Source of the DNA: Arabidopsis thaliana
Taxonomy: Eukaryota; Streptophyta; Magnoliopsida; Brassicales; Brassicaceae
Length of the DNA: 64,000 bases
Direction: 5' to 3'
NCBI RefSeq assembly: GCF_000001735.4
Contig: NC_003071.7
Span: 19,505,443 to 19,569,442 of the forward strand
Positions 51,698 through 63,849 of the stretch are shown piece by piece. The translations under genes and the position numbers were made by a program. Under the pieces are notes generated by a model. That model had not been told where the DNA came from. It did no database searches and saw only the letters and a program-made list of their open reading frames with translations. Each line of letters begins with the position of its first letter. The stretch's first letter is position 1.

Positions 51698-52770
51698 AAC
51701 AACAAGTCAGCATTCTCTTACTTCCTTTATATATATTAATCTTGTTGAGATTCTGGATTTTAGGCTTGTGTCTTTGGTAACATATGTGGTTTCCGGTTAG
51801 TTATGGAATTGTCGGTCAATCTCGAGGCAAGAAGAGAGAGTATGTATATATGTAAATGTTGAACCACTAATCACTTAATGATTATTTAGTTAATTACGTT
51901 GGATCTCATATTGAGAATACTATTTTGCATATATATTTTTCTGAAAAAAACAACAAAAAGAAAGGTCAACATTACAAGAGTAAAATTGCATATGAAGAGA
52001 GTGATAATGAAAGTTCAAGTGTTTGTTTCTGAATTCTTGACATGTATATAATCACCATATAACTGTTTCCAAATTGTAGATGGTAATGCAAAAATCTGAT
52101 GAGGAGGGAGATGGTTCTGTTTCCAGCAACTAGATTTAGTTATAACATAAGGGGATTGATTATTGTTATTGTTATTGATCCTTCTTCTCCTGTTGAATTG
52201 GATTGAGAGTTAGTTGGTCAAAAGGTGTTATGGGTTTTAGAAAATTAATAAAAACAGGTGGGCTTTGTCTGTACATGTCCTTAAATTATTTGTTTTGGGA
52301 GTAGTTTAATATCGAATGATACGTTTACACGTAAAAAGTCTTTTCTTTTGAGTCGTCGTCTCAGGAAAGATGAGATTCGTTTCTAGGAGAGGTTGACTTT
52401 TTCAATCCACACTTATAACTCTAGAATCTTATGTCATTGATGACGACCTCCTCTACACTTTTGGATTTGTATGTTTACAAAGGAAGGAAGGATTACCTTA
52501 GAACAGTTTATGTGATGTTTGTGTCTTTCTATTTTTATTCAATGAAATTTCTTTACATGTACATAGATTAGCTATATTGACATGAATCTAACTGATTTTT
52601 TTGTTTGCAAAATAACAAATTAGTGAGGGGAATTTTGTTTCAGTCAATAAATCCGTGATTTCTATATGTTAGATGGATAACAATGCAATAAATAAAGGGG
52701 ACCCAATAAAAAAAAAGGAAAGAGAGACGTGCCTGTGGGTAGTGGGTGGTGGTGAGAAGATTCTGGAAAA
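51698..52770 (+). promoter_or_regulatory. GSTF8 upstream region
   Basis: About 1 kb. The distal half follows the ATG18 remnant and holds no gene. The proximal half contains W-box-like TTGACTTTTT (52393), the ocs element (separate entry) and TATA-poor AT-rich DNA before the long-form start at 52771. Confidence 0.5.
52430..52450 (+). promoter_or_regulatory. ocs element of the GSTF8 promoter
   Basis: The stretch TATGTCATTGATGACGACC contains the paired TGAC/TGACG-like cores of an ocs element, bound by TGA bZIP factors and responsive to auxin, salicylate and hydrogen peroxide. An ocs element with this sequence is known from the promoter of Arabidopsis GST6/GSTF8. It lies about 330 bases upstream of the first ATG and about 480 before the second. 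Confidence 0.8.
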
Positions 52771-53824
52771 ATGGGAGCAATTCAAGCTCGTCTTCCCTTG
52801 TTCCTTTCTCCCCCTTCTATAAAACACCATACCTTCCTTCATTCTTCTTCATCCAATTCCAATTTCAAAATCAGATCCAACAAATCTTCTTCTTCTTCTT
52901 CTTCTTCGATCATCATGGCCAGTATCAAGGTTCACGGAGTTCCCATGTCCACCGCCACAATGCGCGTCCTCGCTACTCTTTACGAGAAAGATCTCCAGTT
53001 CGAGCTCATCCCCGTCGATATGAGAGCCGGTGCCCACAAGCAAGAGGCCCACCTTGCCCTCAACGTAACCCCTTTCTCCCTCTCTCTCTTTACGAACAAA
53101 CAAAACTGAAAACACTTTATGTTTGGTTTTTCCAATTATCTGACAATGATCTTTGTTTTGTTTCAGCCCTTCGGTCAAATTCCTGCTCTCGAGGACGGTG
53201 ATTTGACGCTTTTCGGTCAGTTTACTTTTGCTTTGATCAATGATTTGACTTTTTTAGATTTACAGAAACATCATTACGCCTTAGTCACTTTGTATTGGAT
53301 AACGATTTATCTGAAATGACAGACTGTGATGATTATTTTTGTTGCTGAAAGTTTTTGTTGGTAATATATTTGCAGAGTCAAGAGCCATCACACAGTACCT
53401 AGCAGAGGAATACAGTGAGAAAGGTGAAAAGCTTATCTCCCAAGACTGCAAGAAAGTCAAGGCAACCACTAACGTATGGCTTCAAGTTGAAGGTCAACAG
53501 TTTGACCCTAACGCCTCTAAGCTTGCCTTCGAGCGTGTCTTTAAAGGCATGTTCGGCATGACCACTGACCCTGCCGCTGTCCAAGAGCTCGAAGGTAAGC
53601 TCCAGAAAGTCTTGGATGTCTACGAGGCTAGGCTCGCCAAATCTGAGTTCTTGGCTGGTGATTCCTTCACTCTTGCTGATCTTCACCACCTCCCAGCCAT
53701 CCATTACTTGTTGGGTACTGACTCCAAGGTGCTCTTTGACTCTCGCCCTAAGGTTAGCGAGTGGATTAAGAAGATCTCTGCCAGGCCTGCTTGGGCTAAG
53801 GTTATTGACCTCCAGAAGCAGTAG
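52771..53824 (+). CDS. GSTF8: Phi-class glutathione S-transferase 8, long and short forms
   Basis: Exons 52771-53064, 53167-53215 and 53376-53824 give 263 residues. Two in-frame starts exist: ATG 52771 adds a 48-residue Ser/Asn-rich, acid-free extension typical of a chloroplast transit peptide, and ATG 52915 (MASIKVHGVPMSTAT) gives a 215-residue cytosolic form. Dual transcription starts producing both are known for this gene. The thioredoxin-like domain carries the catalytic Ser in PMSTAT and the ESRAITQYLAEEY glutathione site. The helical domain follows with SFTLADLHHLPAIHYL. The enzyme conjugates glutathione to electrophiles and reduces lipid peroxides. I believe this is At2g47730. Confidence 0.95.
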
Positions 53825-54412
53825 TGACCCTCTCTCTTTCTTCACTTCTTTTCTTTTCCTTTTGCCCAAATAAACGAGTCCAGTGATTTTCTTTTCTTGG
53901 CTTATGTACTTGTGTTTTCAGTATTATTTATGTCATCATCATCCTCCTCTTTTGTGTTATTGTTGGGTTCATTCACATTTGTGCAATTAAAAACCAGAGT
54001 TTAAACGCCAAATTTGCAAAACCGTTACATTTTACCAATGAAGAGGTTAAATGTCACGAACCAATATTGACTAAAGGACTCCAATAATCCAATAACTGTT
54101 AAGCTGAGAATAACCTTAATTATATGGCTTTGTTCAAGAGCCGGACTTTAAACTCAATCGGTTTCAACCGAAGATAAGTTGCTTGCTCTGCAATTGCGTG
54201 ACGCCTTGGGAACCAAGATAAGTGGTTATGCCCTTAAGAAAACCAGAGCACCAATGAGCTGAGAGTTTGGGAGATCTCTTGCGATGAGGATCATGACTCA
54301 GTACATTCCTAAACTATTCTCGTATCCACTGAGTTACTCGTACAAATCCATAAATGACCATACAAAGTAGCCTCTCGTGTGAAAATAGTGATAACAATTA
54401 AAAATGAAAAAA
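53825..54412. other. GSTF8 3' region and spacer
   Basis: Contains the GSTF8 3' UTR, then about 400 bases with no coding signal before the tRNA gene. A T run in the tRNA's direction (A run 54405-54412 on the plus strand) ends the tRNA transcript. Confidence 0.45.
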
Positions 54413-54483
54413 TGCGCATCCAGGGAATCGAACCCTGGTCAGTACCGTGGGAGGGTACTATGATACCACTACACCAGATGCGC
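54413..54483 (-). tRNA. tRNA-Gly (anticodon CCC)
   Basis: On the minus strand the gene reads GCGCATC for the 5' acceptor arm, a D arm with GTGTAGTGG, an anticodon stem GTACC/GGTAC with loop CTCCCAC (anticodon CCC), then the T arm CCAGGGTTCGATTCCCTGG and the closing GATGCGC plus discriminator A. All four stems pair. A and B boxes are intact and a T run follows at once. No intron. It decodes GGG. It lies between GSTF8 and GH3.9. Confidence 0.96.
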
Positions 54484-54864
54484 TTTTTATTATGCTGACA
54501 AGTGTTTTATTATTAACTCTAACATTTGTTCTGCCGGGAAAGTTTCCTGATGATAGTAAGAAACAGAACAACTCGAAAGAGAAGACAATGGCGCGAGGAG
54601 GATTTTAAGATAACGAAACCAGAGAAAGCCTGCACTGAAGTTAGAAAACGGTGAAGGAAGAAGAAGAAACAGAGTAGAGGAATTGGTAACGCCGTAGCGG
54701 TGAAGCAACGACGTCCGTCTTAAGTCGATAAAATTTCTTATAAATATGTTTTATCAATAAAGCAGCGAAAAAAAAAAAAAAAAAAAAAAAGCAGCGAATT
54801 CGATCGGATGGTTATTATTACAGAGAGTGTAAAAATTTGGTAATGATGATTAAAAGTCTTGGGA
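54484..54864. other. Spacer between the tRNA gene and the GH3.9 3' end
   Basis: It holds the GH3.9 3' UTR and an A run (54769-54790). A 72-codon minus-strand frame (54490-54708) has no recognisable domain and is not called. Confidence 0.4.
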
Positions 54865-57532
54865 TCATGGAACCCAAGTCGGGTCACGAGGGCTAAAGAA
54901 AGAAGCCATTACGTGTCCGTTCAAGAGCTTGAACGTTGCACTGTTGGACTTGACACATCTCGGCGTTTTATACTGATTAAACGACCCTCCTTGGCTTATA
55001 ATCAGATCCATCAGTTTCTCGAACGTTCCTGGTTTCACCACTCTGATCTCTAATGCCCCTATCGATCTCTCTTTCGTCCTGCACTGTCTGTATATGTAGT
55101 CCAGCTCTTCCTCCACCGCAACGCAACACTCTTCCATCAGTTTCGGCTCGAGATGACCTTGGATCTCCCAGAATAGCACGTAGTGACCTGGCACTGATGA
55201 CGTGTCCGCGTAGCTCGTGTACTCCGCCAGGAATGCGTTGCTTCCAAGCTTCTTCTTGGCTAACGTTATGCTCCTGTGTAGATCTTCTTCGTTGGTTTTG
55301 TCTAAGTCGATGCTTAGAACCACGTTTCTCCTGCAGATAAACCGGAACTGTGGTGCTCCGTTGTAGAAACCCGCCACTTGAAGAACGTCGCCGATTCGGT
55401 AACGGTACAATCCTGCTTGCGCATGAATCAATCATCAACCAATCCAAAACACTAATTAAAAGAACGTTTCTTTAAATACCTGCGAAAGTTGTGACGACCA
55501 GTTCATAGTAGCGGCCGAGTTTGACATTGACCAAGTCAACGACTTTATCACAGGGGACTTGTTCATCGTCGTCTAGATCAAAAGAGAGTGTCCCGTTTTT
55601 GCCGAGAGGGATAAACTCGAAGTAGCACATGTTAGGCAAGAGAGTGAAAACGACGTCAGATGGTTTGGAGAGTGGTTCCACGTTGACTCCAAAGTAAGTC
55701 TCAGAGGAAGCATACATTGGACAAACCAATGGAATCTTCCCCTGGCTAAAAAACTCAAGTGCAGGTATGTATTGAGCCATTGAGCCCGTCACTACTGCTT
55801 CGATGAACTTTGCCTTAGGCCAGAGCTGACACAGAATCCCTTTCCACGACGACCGCCCACAGATCTCTTCGATCTCGCTAGCTAACTCTGGATTCGGCGA
55901 CATTAAAAGACAAGACATTGCCATTTGGCAACCTGGATCGGTGATCATGGGGTTGAGACTACCGGTGCGGATGTCTTCACAGAGCTGACTCCATTTCTTC
56001 TCGAGATAAGAGATTGCACGGAGAAACGCTGAAGCAAAGACTGCTCCTAAACGCATCACCTTGTGACGGTGAATCAGACCGGCTAGTAACTGACAGTACA
56101 TGCTTTGGTTGCTGTCTTCACAAAGGATGGTTTGGATAGGACTGGTTAAGTCGTTGAATGGATCATAAGGTCTGCACTGGAAATGCTTGCTTTTGTAGTA
56201 ACTAGTGAGGACAGCTCTGATTGGTAAACCACAAGGAGTTGATGTTTCAGCCTTTACGAAATTTAGGTACATTGCTTTTCCTTTGTCAAGTCCTGTTATG
56301 TACCTGTTGTAAAAAGGTTAAAAACAGAGCAAGAAGAAGATGGTAAAAGAGGTAACCTCAACGGATATGAAAGATTCTTTAGGTTTAGTGAGTGCATGTT
56401 CAAAATTCTTAGAGAATCTTTAGTGGGGACATCAAAATTGGCGTGTGGATAAAAGATGATGGAAGCAAACTTTATAGTACATGACATGATACCACTAATT
56501 GTCCCCAAAAAAAACAAAAACTTTAAGAAGAAAGCAAACTTCATTTTCTTCCTAAGTGCGAAACCCATTGTGATGAATATATTGGTACCACACTACCACG
56601 GACAGTACCTCTTATGAGTGTTAGGTACTGTATGTACTAATTTCCATATGTTAGTGGTACAATGATTATGAAACCATAGTCACACTGAGGTAAGAAAATT
56701 GATAATTCTTTCAAGATTTTCAATAGTAATGGATAACATTGCAGAATTTGATGTGATGTCCTTCCATTTCCATAGATTGGCTTTGGAGACATATCCATTA
56801 TCCTACAACTAGAGGAACAGTCCTAGTGGTTCTTTTATGGAATATGAGATCACCCATTTTTCTTTGTTTTGAGCATGATGGTCACTTATTAAGTAAATAC
56901 TTATGTGCACACAAGACGTATATCTCTTTTAACTCTAAAGATTTCAGAAAGTAGAAAAAGAGCCTGACTTGCCCTTAGGATTTTAAACAGCATCTAGGAG
57001 AACTAATTATTAGAGGAATCAAAGGAGGAATTCACTGACTTGTTCACGATTGGAATGATAAGATTGTAGAGAAAAGTGCGGCGATCAAGATCTTCAGGAA
57101 TGGTTGGCATTAGCTTTGGCTCTCCAGCAGAAGTCCCAGAGCTGCGAAATGCAAGAAAGCGATTACATTTTCATCAGCTAAAGAAAGACATGCACAGAGA
57201 CAGAGAAGGCAGCGACTAACAAAGATTCAGACTGAAACAGATACAGACCTGCATAATATTTCAGTAATAGAATGGCCAGTAATAAGAGATGAGTCTTCTC
57301 CATTAGCAATTCTCTGAATGTACGGATAGATATCTTTGTATATGATGATTGGCACAGCGCGTTTAAACTCCAGAACATCCTTAGAGCCATTCATGTACTT
57401 ACTCAAGTACTCTGTGTCCTTGTTTCTTTCCAAGATCCCACGTAAAATGTTATCTTGAACTTCAGCAGCTTTCGAGGTGATCCTCTCAAGCTCTTTTAAT
57501 ACACTGTCGTGATCAAGCTTCATTACATCCAT
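54865..57532 (-). CDS. GH3.9: GH3 family acyl-acid-amido synthetase GH3.9
   Basis: Exons 57249-57532, 57040-57141, 55480-56303 and 54865-55412 give 585 residues. Adenylation motif 1 is [14 protein letters not shown] (spanning exons 1-2), motif 2 lies around [11 protein letters not shown] and motif 3 is [14 protein letters not shown] (start of exon 4). These bind ATP in the acyl-adenylate superfamily. GH3 enzymes link amino acids to auxin or jasmonate. GH3.9 belongs to the auxin-related group II and is linked to root growth. It ends PRDPTWVP, without the last motif of some relatives. The CTTCTT-repeat tract just upstream (57552-57576) lies in its leader. I believe this is At2g47750. Confidence 0.94.
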
Positions 57533-60229
57533 TTCTCAGCTAACCCAAAGAAAGAAGAAGAAGAAGAAGAAGAAGAAGAGAGGTAATGACTGCCTCAGGA
57601 CTCAAAGTAAGGGGGTATATTTATAGTGGGTTTAGCCATATTTACATACCCAGAAATGGAGATTAACTTTGTCCTTGCAATATATCAGTTAAAGGGAAAA
57701 AAAATCAGTGCTGATATCATCAATTATGCAAGCTCAGTTTCAAGGAAGGACAATACGTATAAGAAAAAGATGTACTTAAAGACACTAACACAACAATATT
57801 GTGTAAAGACATAGCAGCTTCTCTCTACTTTTTTACTTTAAACCAAAACCAGCATATATATCAGAGTTAAGTTGACTTTCTGCCACATAGCAAAACCTTA
57901 TATAATGGCTACGAATAAGATAAGTCTACAACAGCCTGAGTTTACAGCTACCAAAAGGGTCATTAACAAGTTCTCAGTAAATGAAGAGACTTTGTTCAGC
58001 ATGAGAATCAGGGAAGCAATCACAACCATCCATATTTTATCAAAAAATCTCAACAAGGGGGCCACATCTTTTGATGATCAACCACAGTCATGATCATCAA
58101 GCTTTAAAGCATGATGCGTTTGGTGCTCGCCGCATCTGATTATTGGCGAAAGTCCACCACTAGCTAAACAACTGCTGACGCTACTCTGTCCCTCAAGAGG
58201 AACAACTCTAACCAGACATTGTGGACGCTGTTGGGTGTGGATTCTTTTTCCATATGCAGAAAGGGTTTAGTGACAAACAAAAAGCTAAACTTGCTTCTCT
58301 CTGTTATTTTGGTGACTCAGTTTAGCATATAATGTATCGCACTATTGACCCTTTTCCATGCATGGTGATTCACTTCTCACCATTCCCATAAAAAACAAAA
58401 GAGATCTAACAGTTTTTAAACTCAGATTCTATTGGTTCATAGTCTTATCCACAAGCTAGATCTTGTTCCCTCTCCAGATTTCCCTGTTTAAAGCTGAGTT
58501 TCAACAGCACAGCATCAATGAAACCTATGTGGGTTTTTAAATGTGAACCAATGTTTTAATTAGGGTGAAAATGAGAAGTTGTTACACGAAACTACATGGC
58601 TGTTCTAGTGTCACAATCAAACTTTTGACTATATCAGTGACATGTTTATTATTCCTCTGCAAGTTGTAGAAAGGTTAAAAACTTCACTTTTCTTGGCATT
58701 TCCGTGTTAATGGAATTCACACTCAACAAAAAAGCAACAGACAAGCTGATATCAGCTGTAAGAAGAAGTTTTTCTATGTAAGGTAAGTCTGAAAGATGAC
58801 TATCAACATTTTCAAGAGTAAACATTAAAAACTTTAGATTCAATGGATGCAGAACACTGTATGCCATATGTATCAAGACTATGTAACCACCGAGTCTTAT
58901 CTTATTTATTAAGAGAAAGAAAAGGAAATGAAGATGACTCTCATGGTAAGGAGCAAAAATAAGTAAAAGAAATCAAAATAGATAGACAAGGTGAAGCAAA
59001 AGCCTAAGAAAATAAGCTCATGTCTTCCTATTTTGGGCGTCAAGCTTTCATTTGCCAGCACCAGCCAATGTTTTAACAGAGACACTTCTCGACCAGTACT
59101 TAATAGAAGTATCACGAGACCATAAATGTAACTACAACTGAAAAACTCTTTGTTTACCTTCTTTAGGCAATTATCAACAGAACACAAGGACAGACAGTGA
59201 CTAATAAACCAAGAACTATATAGAAAACCACAAGTCTCTTTTCCTAGTCACTGTGGAGGTTAAGGAAACAGTTCTTGTATCAAAAAAGTTGTGTTTTTTT
59301 CTTTCTAATCACAGATGATCATTCCAATATGATAACAGTTTGACAACAAAAGGTACTATTTTCAACAAACAAACAACTGAAACAAGTGTTGATGCTAAAG
59401 TTAACATGGACAATAGTAATCATTCTTCGTCATCAGTGAATGTATAACAAGAATCATGAAGGGGGCAATAGAAATTTCTTGATAAAAATGTCTTAAAGCC
59501 TCGTGGTTTTATGAGACAACACGAATCATGAAGGGGGTAATAGAATGACCTCAAGTCCTTAGTGAGCTTTGGAGATCTTTCTATGGTCTGTTTTAATTCG
59601 CTTCATCTAGATTCAGCTTGATCCAATCCACGCCCATATCGGTTATGACTTGCCTTGATCAATGATCATAGAGTAGCTATGTTCTATGCTACATGATCAA
59701 GTTCAATGCCAAAGAAGTTACTAAAAGAATAAAAACAAAAAGAAAGAAATTACCATGGATTCAACACAATAAGACAACAACAGTGAAAAGTCTAATACAC
59801 AAGTTAGCATATTTGCTGAGGAAGATTTTGCACTTGCAAGGACAGATTATTACGCAAGAGGCACATATTCTACACCAAGTCAAATCAAGGAAAAGCTAAG
59901 AACCCAGTTTAATAGCATTACGACTATAAACTACGAAATTTAAAATTCTCATTTTTTAGTTTCTTCTCTTTCTTTTAGTACAGGAAGATTCCCAATGCCG
60001 TTGAAAAACAAATACCTTGTGTCTAATTCTAAAGCATTTCGTACTAAAATAATTGTTAGAATTTAATGACCAAAATCATTAACACATGTAATTGCCGCCA
60101 AATTACAAATTTTTTTATTATAAATCACCATGTTTACAAAACACATATAGTTAAGTTAACCGTTACTTTCTTTAGCTTATCTCTAAGTCTTGGAAACAAG
60201 AAGAAAAAAAAGAGCATCAAAAGGTTCAG
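57533..60229. other. GH3.9 upstream region and ALG3 3' flank
   Basis: About 2.7 kb. It is AT-rich apart from a GC-richer island at about 58078-58330 (see findings). An imperfect 23-bp direct repeat GAATCATGAAGGGGG(C/T)AATAGAA occurs at 59451-59473 and 59523-59545. A 15-codon minus-strand frame (MGVDWIKLNLDEAN) lies near 59600-59645. No gene can be named here with confidence. Confidence 0.5.
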
Positions 60230-62779
60230 TTATGCTTTTTTGTGTATTTGGGATTTAGGGTGTTCTTTGAGCTGATAAGGATCGACTGAAGGAGCTAACC
60301 AGAGACCCACCAGAATGATCAAGTGTAGACACAATAGCAAACCCGAGGAGGACGGTGTTGATGGATAAACATTCCAACAGAGCTCAATGCCGAGGAACAT
60401 GATCAAGCTTTTACAGCCAAAAGAAAAACAAGAAGACGAGTTAGGTTTTGATATTTTAACTGTTGTTACAGTAAGAAATGCAGAAATAACTTACCGCAGC
60501 CAAGTGGGAAACGGTGTTCTCCATAGTAGATAAGGTAGCGAATAGAAGTACCTGTTATGATCATATGAGTATTGGGGTTGAGGCTAAGAATGTTCGAGAA
60601 ACGTAAGATTTAGCCAGGTTATTTGGTTACCATGAGTAGAACTGGTAGTGCAGAGAGCGAGCAAATACAATGCCGATGAAATTCCCAACAAACATGGCCG
60701 TGACGACATCTGCGAATCAAGTGGAATGCCTGTAAGTATGGACATAGGGAAACATAAGCTAAAATAACAGTAAGAGCTTACGTTCTTTCGTAATAATCCG
60801 TGAGGCTGATACATCACTGAACGAGAGTGAAGACGGAAGTGTCAAGAAGAAATGCCTAGAACGCATGAAGCCTATAATCCCGCCTTCATGCCTATAAAAT
60901 CAACATATTAATTACAACTAATGCTAAACACACAAACTGCAACTGCTTTCAAATTGCAGCTGCCTTATGATTGTACGTACTTGCACCACTTATAATTTGC
61001 GAACGCCACAAGGAGAAAAAGGTGAGCAATGAGCAAGCATACTGCAAATTCTTTGGACACAAAAACTCGTTCTGGAACAAATTTGAAGTTAACAGACCTG
61101 TTGAGAGCTCAAACTAGAGTTAGAGGTCAAAAGACATTTTTAGATCCCATCAACATGTTTTTTAGATTTGGCGGGAGAGAAGCGAACAATACCAGAAATG
61201 AATGAAAACACGTCCAAGATCAAAGGCGTTTGCTATGTATGAAACCGGATATGTTATCAGAAACGGCAGTCCCACGAGTATCTGTATAACCATTCATTGA
61301 CCAGCTGAATGGTACTTCTTGCATAATCAAAACTATAATTCGCTGGATAATGCAACTCACCTATTTACATTGAAGAAACTACAGTTAACAAGTTTCCAAA
61401 TTGTCTTGGAGAAACAATGCTACGCATACAAATTGGTGAATAAGAAGGCTTATAAGAGATATAGTGAAACCTGAACAAGAGCTGCACCAGCCAAAGCAGA
61501 CACCACTCCAATGATATTCATGGCCTGTGAATAGTAAAACTTCACATATGAAGAAAAACAATGCTAGAAGAATAATAAAGCAAATCCATAAACTAATTCT
61601 CTTCCACGAACATATATACCTTAAGTAGCAGAAGTAACAAAGTTGGAGCATACAAAAGTACATTCATCTTTACAGAAACAGCTCCACTGTATAAAAAGAA
61701 GGGTAAGCAGACTAGTCAATCTAAAGAATCGAGAAGCAAAAGCAGCAATCTAACCTGAAAACAAGCATCCCTAGATGCCATTTACGATAGAGAAAGAGAG
61801 CCATTGATGCATGTAGGAGAGTCATGGCAAAACAATCATTAAAGAGACGGAGAACAAAGATTGAATGTATCCTCTTGGATAAACATAGTAGACTTAATGC
61901 CCACCATGGCACCTGAAATACGTAAGGATACAAGAAGAGATATCATCACTGAATTCACTAAAATCACTCCCATCATAAACAGACAAATCAAAACCAAAAT
62001 ATTGTTCATTAACATCGTAAATGGACAACGCTTGACAACGTCTACAAATACTTGATGAAAAGAGATAAGAAATAAGTCTTCATTTATACCACATCAGTCT
62101 TCACGTAGATGATCAAGACGATCCCCAGATTGACAATGTAGAGAACACCAAAAAGAATCTGCAAAATGTAAGAGAGTAGAATTGAGACAAATGAAGCGAT
62201 GGATGGATCAAATTCCGCAGCTAATCCAAAGATAGGAGATTCAAAGAGAGGGAATTGCAAGCACCTGAGCAGGGTAGACTTCCCCTCCAGTTAAGTTCTG
62301 CACTGCAGAGTAAACATAGAGGAAACCTGCTGGATAAACCAATGGCCCTGTATCGCCTTTCAAGTTCCCATAGTCTCTCTCTCCCCCGAGAAACCCACTA
62401 ACCTGCCCCAATTAGATAAATTTCACTTAAAGACTACTAGTTTACTTTGAAGAAACCACAGTTGACCATTGACACTTACCTGTGACATGTAAGCATCCCA
62501 ATCGATCTTCGTGTCTGTTAAAGGCAAATGACGAAATTTGGTTTAAAACCTATGCAAATGCACATTTCGAGGGATACGCAAGCAAAAAAAAAAAGGAGGT
62601 AAATAGCTCTCACATGGAACATAGGCGATAATAAGTGCGACTAGGATTGCATCAGCAAGAATTAGCGCGAATGCGAATGGAACTGCAGGTTTTTTGAATA
62701 GATCGGATCGATTCGTCTCCTTCCCCAGCCGACGGCTACGAGAAGCTCTCAAACTCGCCGGTGATGAGGCGCCCGCCAT
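60230..62779 (-). CDS. ALG3: Alpha-1,3-mannosyltransferase ALG3
   Basis: Thirteen exons: 62614-62779, 62480-62514, 62265-62402, 62090-62158, 61755-61912, 61620-61686, 61471-61524, 61193-61281, 60981-61097, 60782-60891, 60631-60709, 60495-60551 and 60230-60407, giving 438 residues. The protein is a multi-spanning ER membrane glycosyltransferase of family GT58. It has the lumenal motif [21 protein letters not shown] with [16 protein letters not shown], and the [15 protein letters not shown] segment. The C-terminus KSQIHKKA resembles a dilysine ER-retrieval signal. It adds the first dolichol-phosphate-mannose-dependent mannose to Man5GlcNAc2-PP-dolichol for N-glycan assembly. I believe this is At2g47760. 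Confidence 0.94.
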
Positions 62780-63258
62780 GAAAACAGAGCAAATCGCATC
62801 AGCGTCTAGCCAACGCCGCGTAACAGACAACTACTTCCATATTACTACTCTTCTAATTAGCCCAAATTAAATGAGCCTATTGGGCTTCTTGTCTTAGTCG
62901 GTGTAGAGCCCAATTGTTGTTTTATTTTTTAATAATGCAAAAGTATTAAGCGATAAATAAATAAGCATCGCAATCGTCCCAAAACTGTGTGTATGCATCA
63001 GACATGAGCATATAGAGTAAGCACGTGTCCACACTTTTTCACAAAGTTATCTAAAAACAAAAAACAATTAATTAGCATTCGACGTGTACATATCACTCGC
63101 CACGTGTACAAGAGCCTTGGCCTTTTTGCTTCTTCTTCTTGTCTATTAATATCATCTCCTGATTATACTCTCTTTTGACCAAGCTGCTTCTTCTCCATCT
63201 ATCCAACATCTCAAATCTCAGTAATCTTGTTCCTTCGATTCTGTTTTGGACGTTTGTA
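62780..63258. promoter_or_regulatory. ALG3/TSPO divergent region with ABRE motifs
   Basis: The ALG3 side contains AGCCCA/TGGGCT motifs (62859, 62881). The TSPO side has three ACGTG-type ABRE cores: GCACGTGTCC (63021-63030), GACGTGTACA (63081-63090) and CCACGTGTAC (63100-63109). They fit the known strong induction of TSPO by abscisic acid, salt and drought. A TATTAATATC tract near 63143 may serve as the TATA box. Confidence 0.7.
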
Positions 63259-63849
63259 ATGGATTCTCAGGACATCAGATACCGCGGCGGAGACGACAGA
63301 GACGCTGCAACGACGGCTATGGCCGAGACAGAGAGGAAAAGCGCTGACGACAACAAAGGAAAACGCGATCAAAAGAGGGCGATGGCGAAACGTGGTCTCA
63401 AGTCTCTGACGGTAGCGGTTGCGGCTCCTGTGCTCGTGACGCTCTTCGCTACGTATTTCCTCGGCACAAGCGACGGATACGGGAATCGAGCTAAGTCCTC
63501 GTCGTGGATCCCACCTCTGTGGCTCCTACACACAACGTGTCTCGCTTCTAGTGGTCTGATGGGTTTGGCTGCGTGGCTTGTATGGGTTGACGGTGGCTTC
63601 CACAAGAAGCCCAATGCTCTGTATCTTTACTTAGCTCAGTTTTTGCTCTGTTTGGTTTGGGATCCGGTTACGTTCCGCGTCGGGTCGGGAGTAGCGGGGC
63701 TTGCGGTGTGGTTGGGTCAATCGGCTGCGTTATTCGGATGCTACAAGGCCTTTAATGAGATAAGTCCGGTCGCTGGTAATCTGGTAAAGCCGTGTTTGGC
63801 TTGGGCTGCCTTTGTAGCCGCTGTTAATGTAAAGCTTGCAGTCGCGTGA
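63259..63849 (+). CDS. TSPO: Outer-membrane tryptophan-rich sensory protein (TSPO)
   Basis: A single exon of 196 residues. I start at the ATG at 63259 (MDSQDIRYRGGDD); the open frame above it is leader. A plant-specific charged extension (about 1-45) precedes the five-helix TSPO/MBR domain, with WIPPLWLLHTTCLASSGLMG, AAWLVW, YLAQFLLCLVWDPVTF and the final WAAFVAAVNVKLA. Plant TSPO binds haem and porphyrins, moves from ER to Golgi, is induced transiently by ABA and is removed by autophagy. Upstream ABREs agree. I believe this is At2g47770. Confidence 0.95.
   Translation: MDSQDIRYRGGDDRDAATTAMAETERKSADDNKGKRDQKRAMAKRGLKSLTVAVAAPVLVTLFATYFLGTSDGYGNRAKSSSWIPPLWLLHTTCLASSGLMGLAAWLVWVDGGFHKKPNALYLYLAQFLLCLVWDPVTFRVGSGVAGLAVWLGQSAALFGCYKAFNEISPVAGNLVKPCLAWAAFVAAVNVKLAVA

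Noticed and set aside
53399-53869. 156-codon minus-strand frame opposite GSTF8
   Set aside because: Antisense shadow of a conserved coding exon with no domain of its own.
58649-59187. Minus-strand frames of 75 and 92 codons upstream of GH3.9
   Set aside because: Hydrophobic, AT-driven composition and no family match; kept only as context for the island at 58078-58330.
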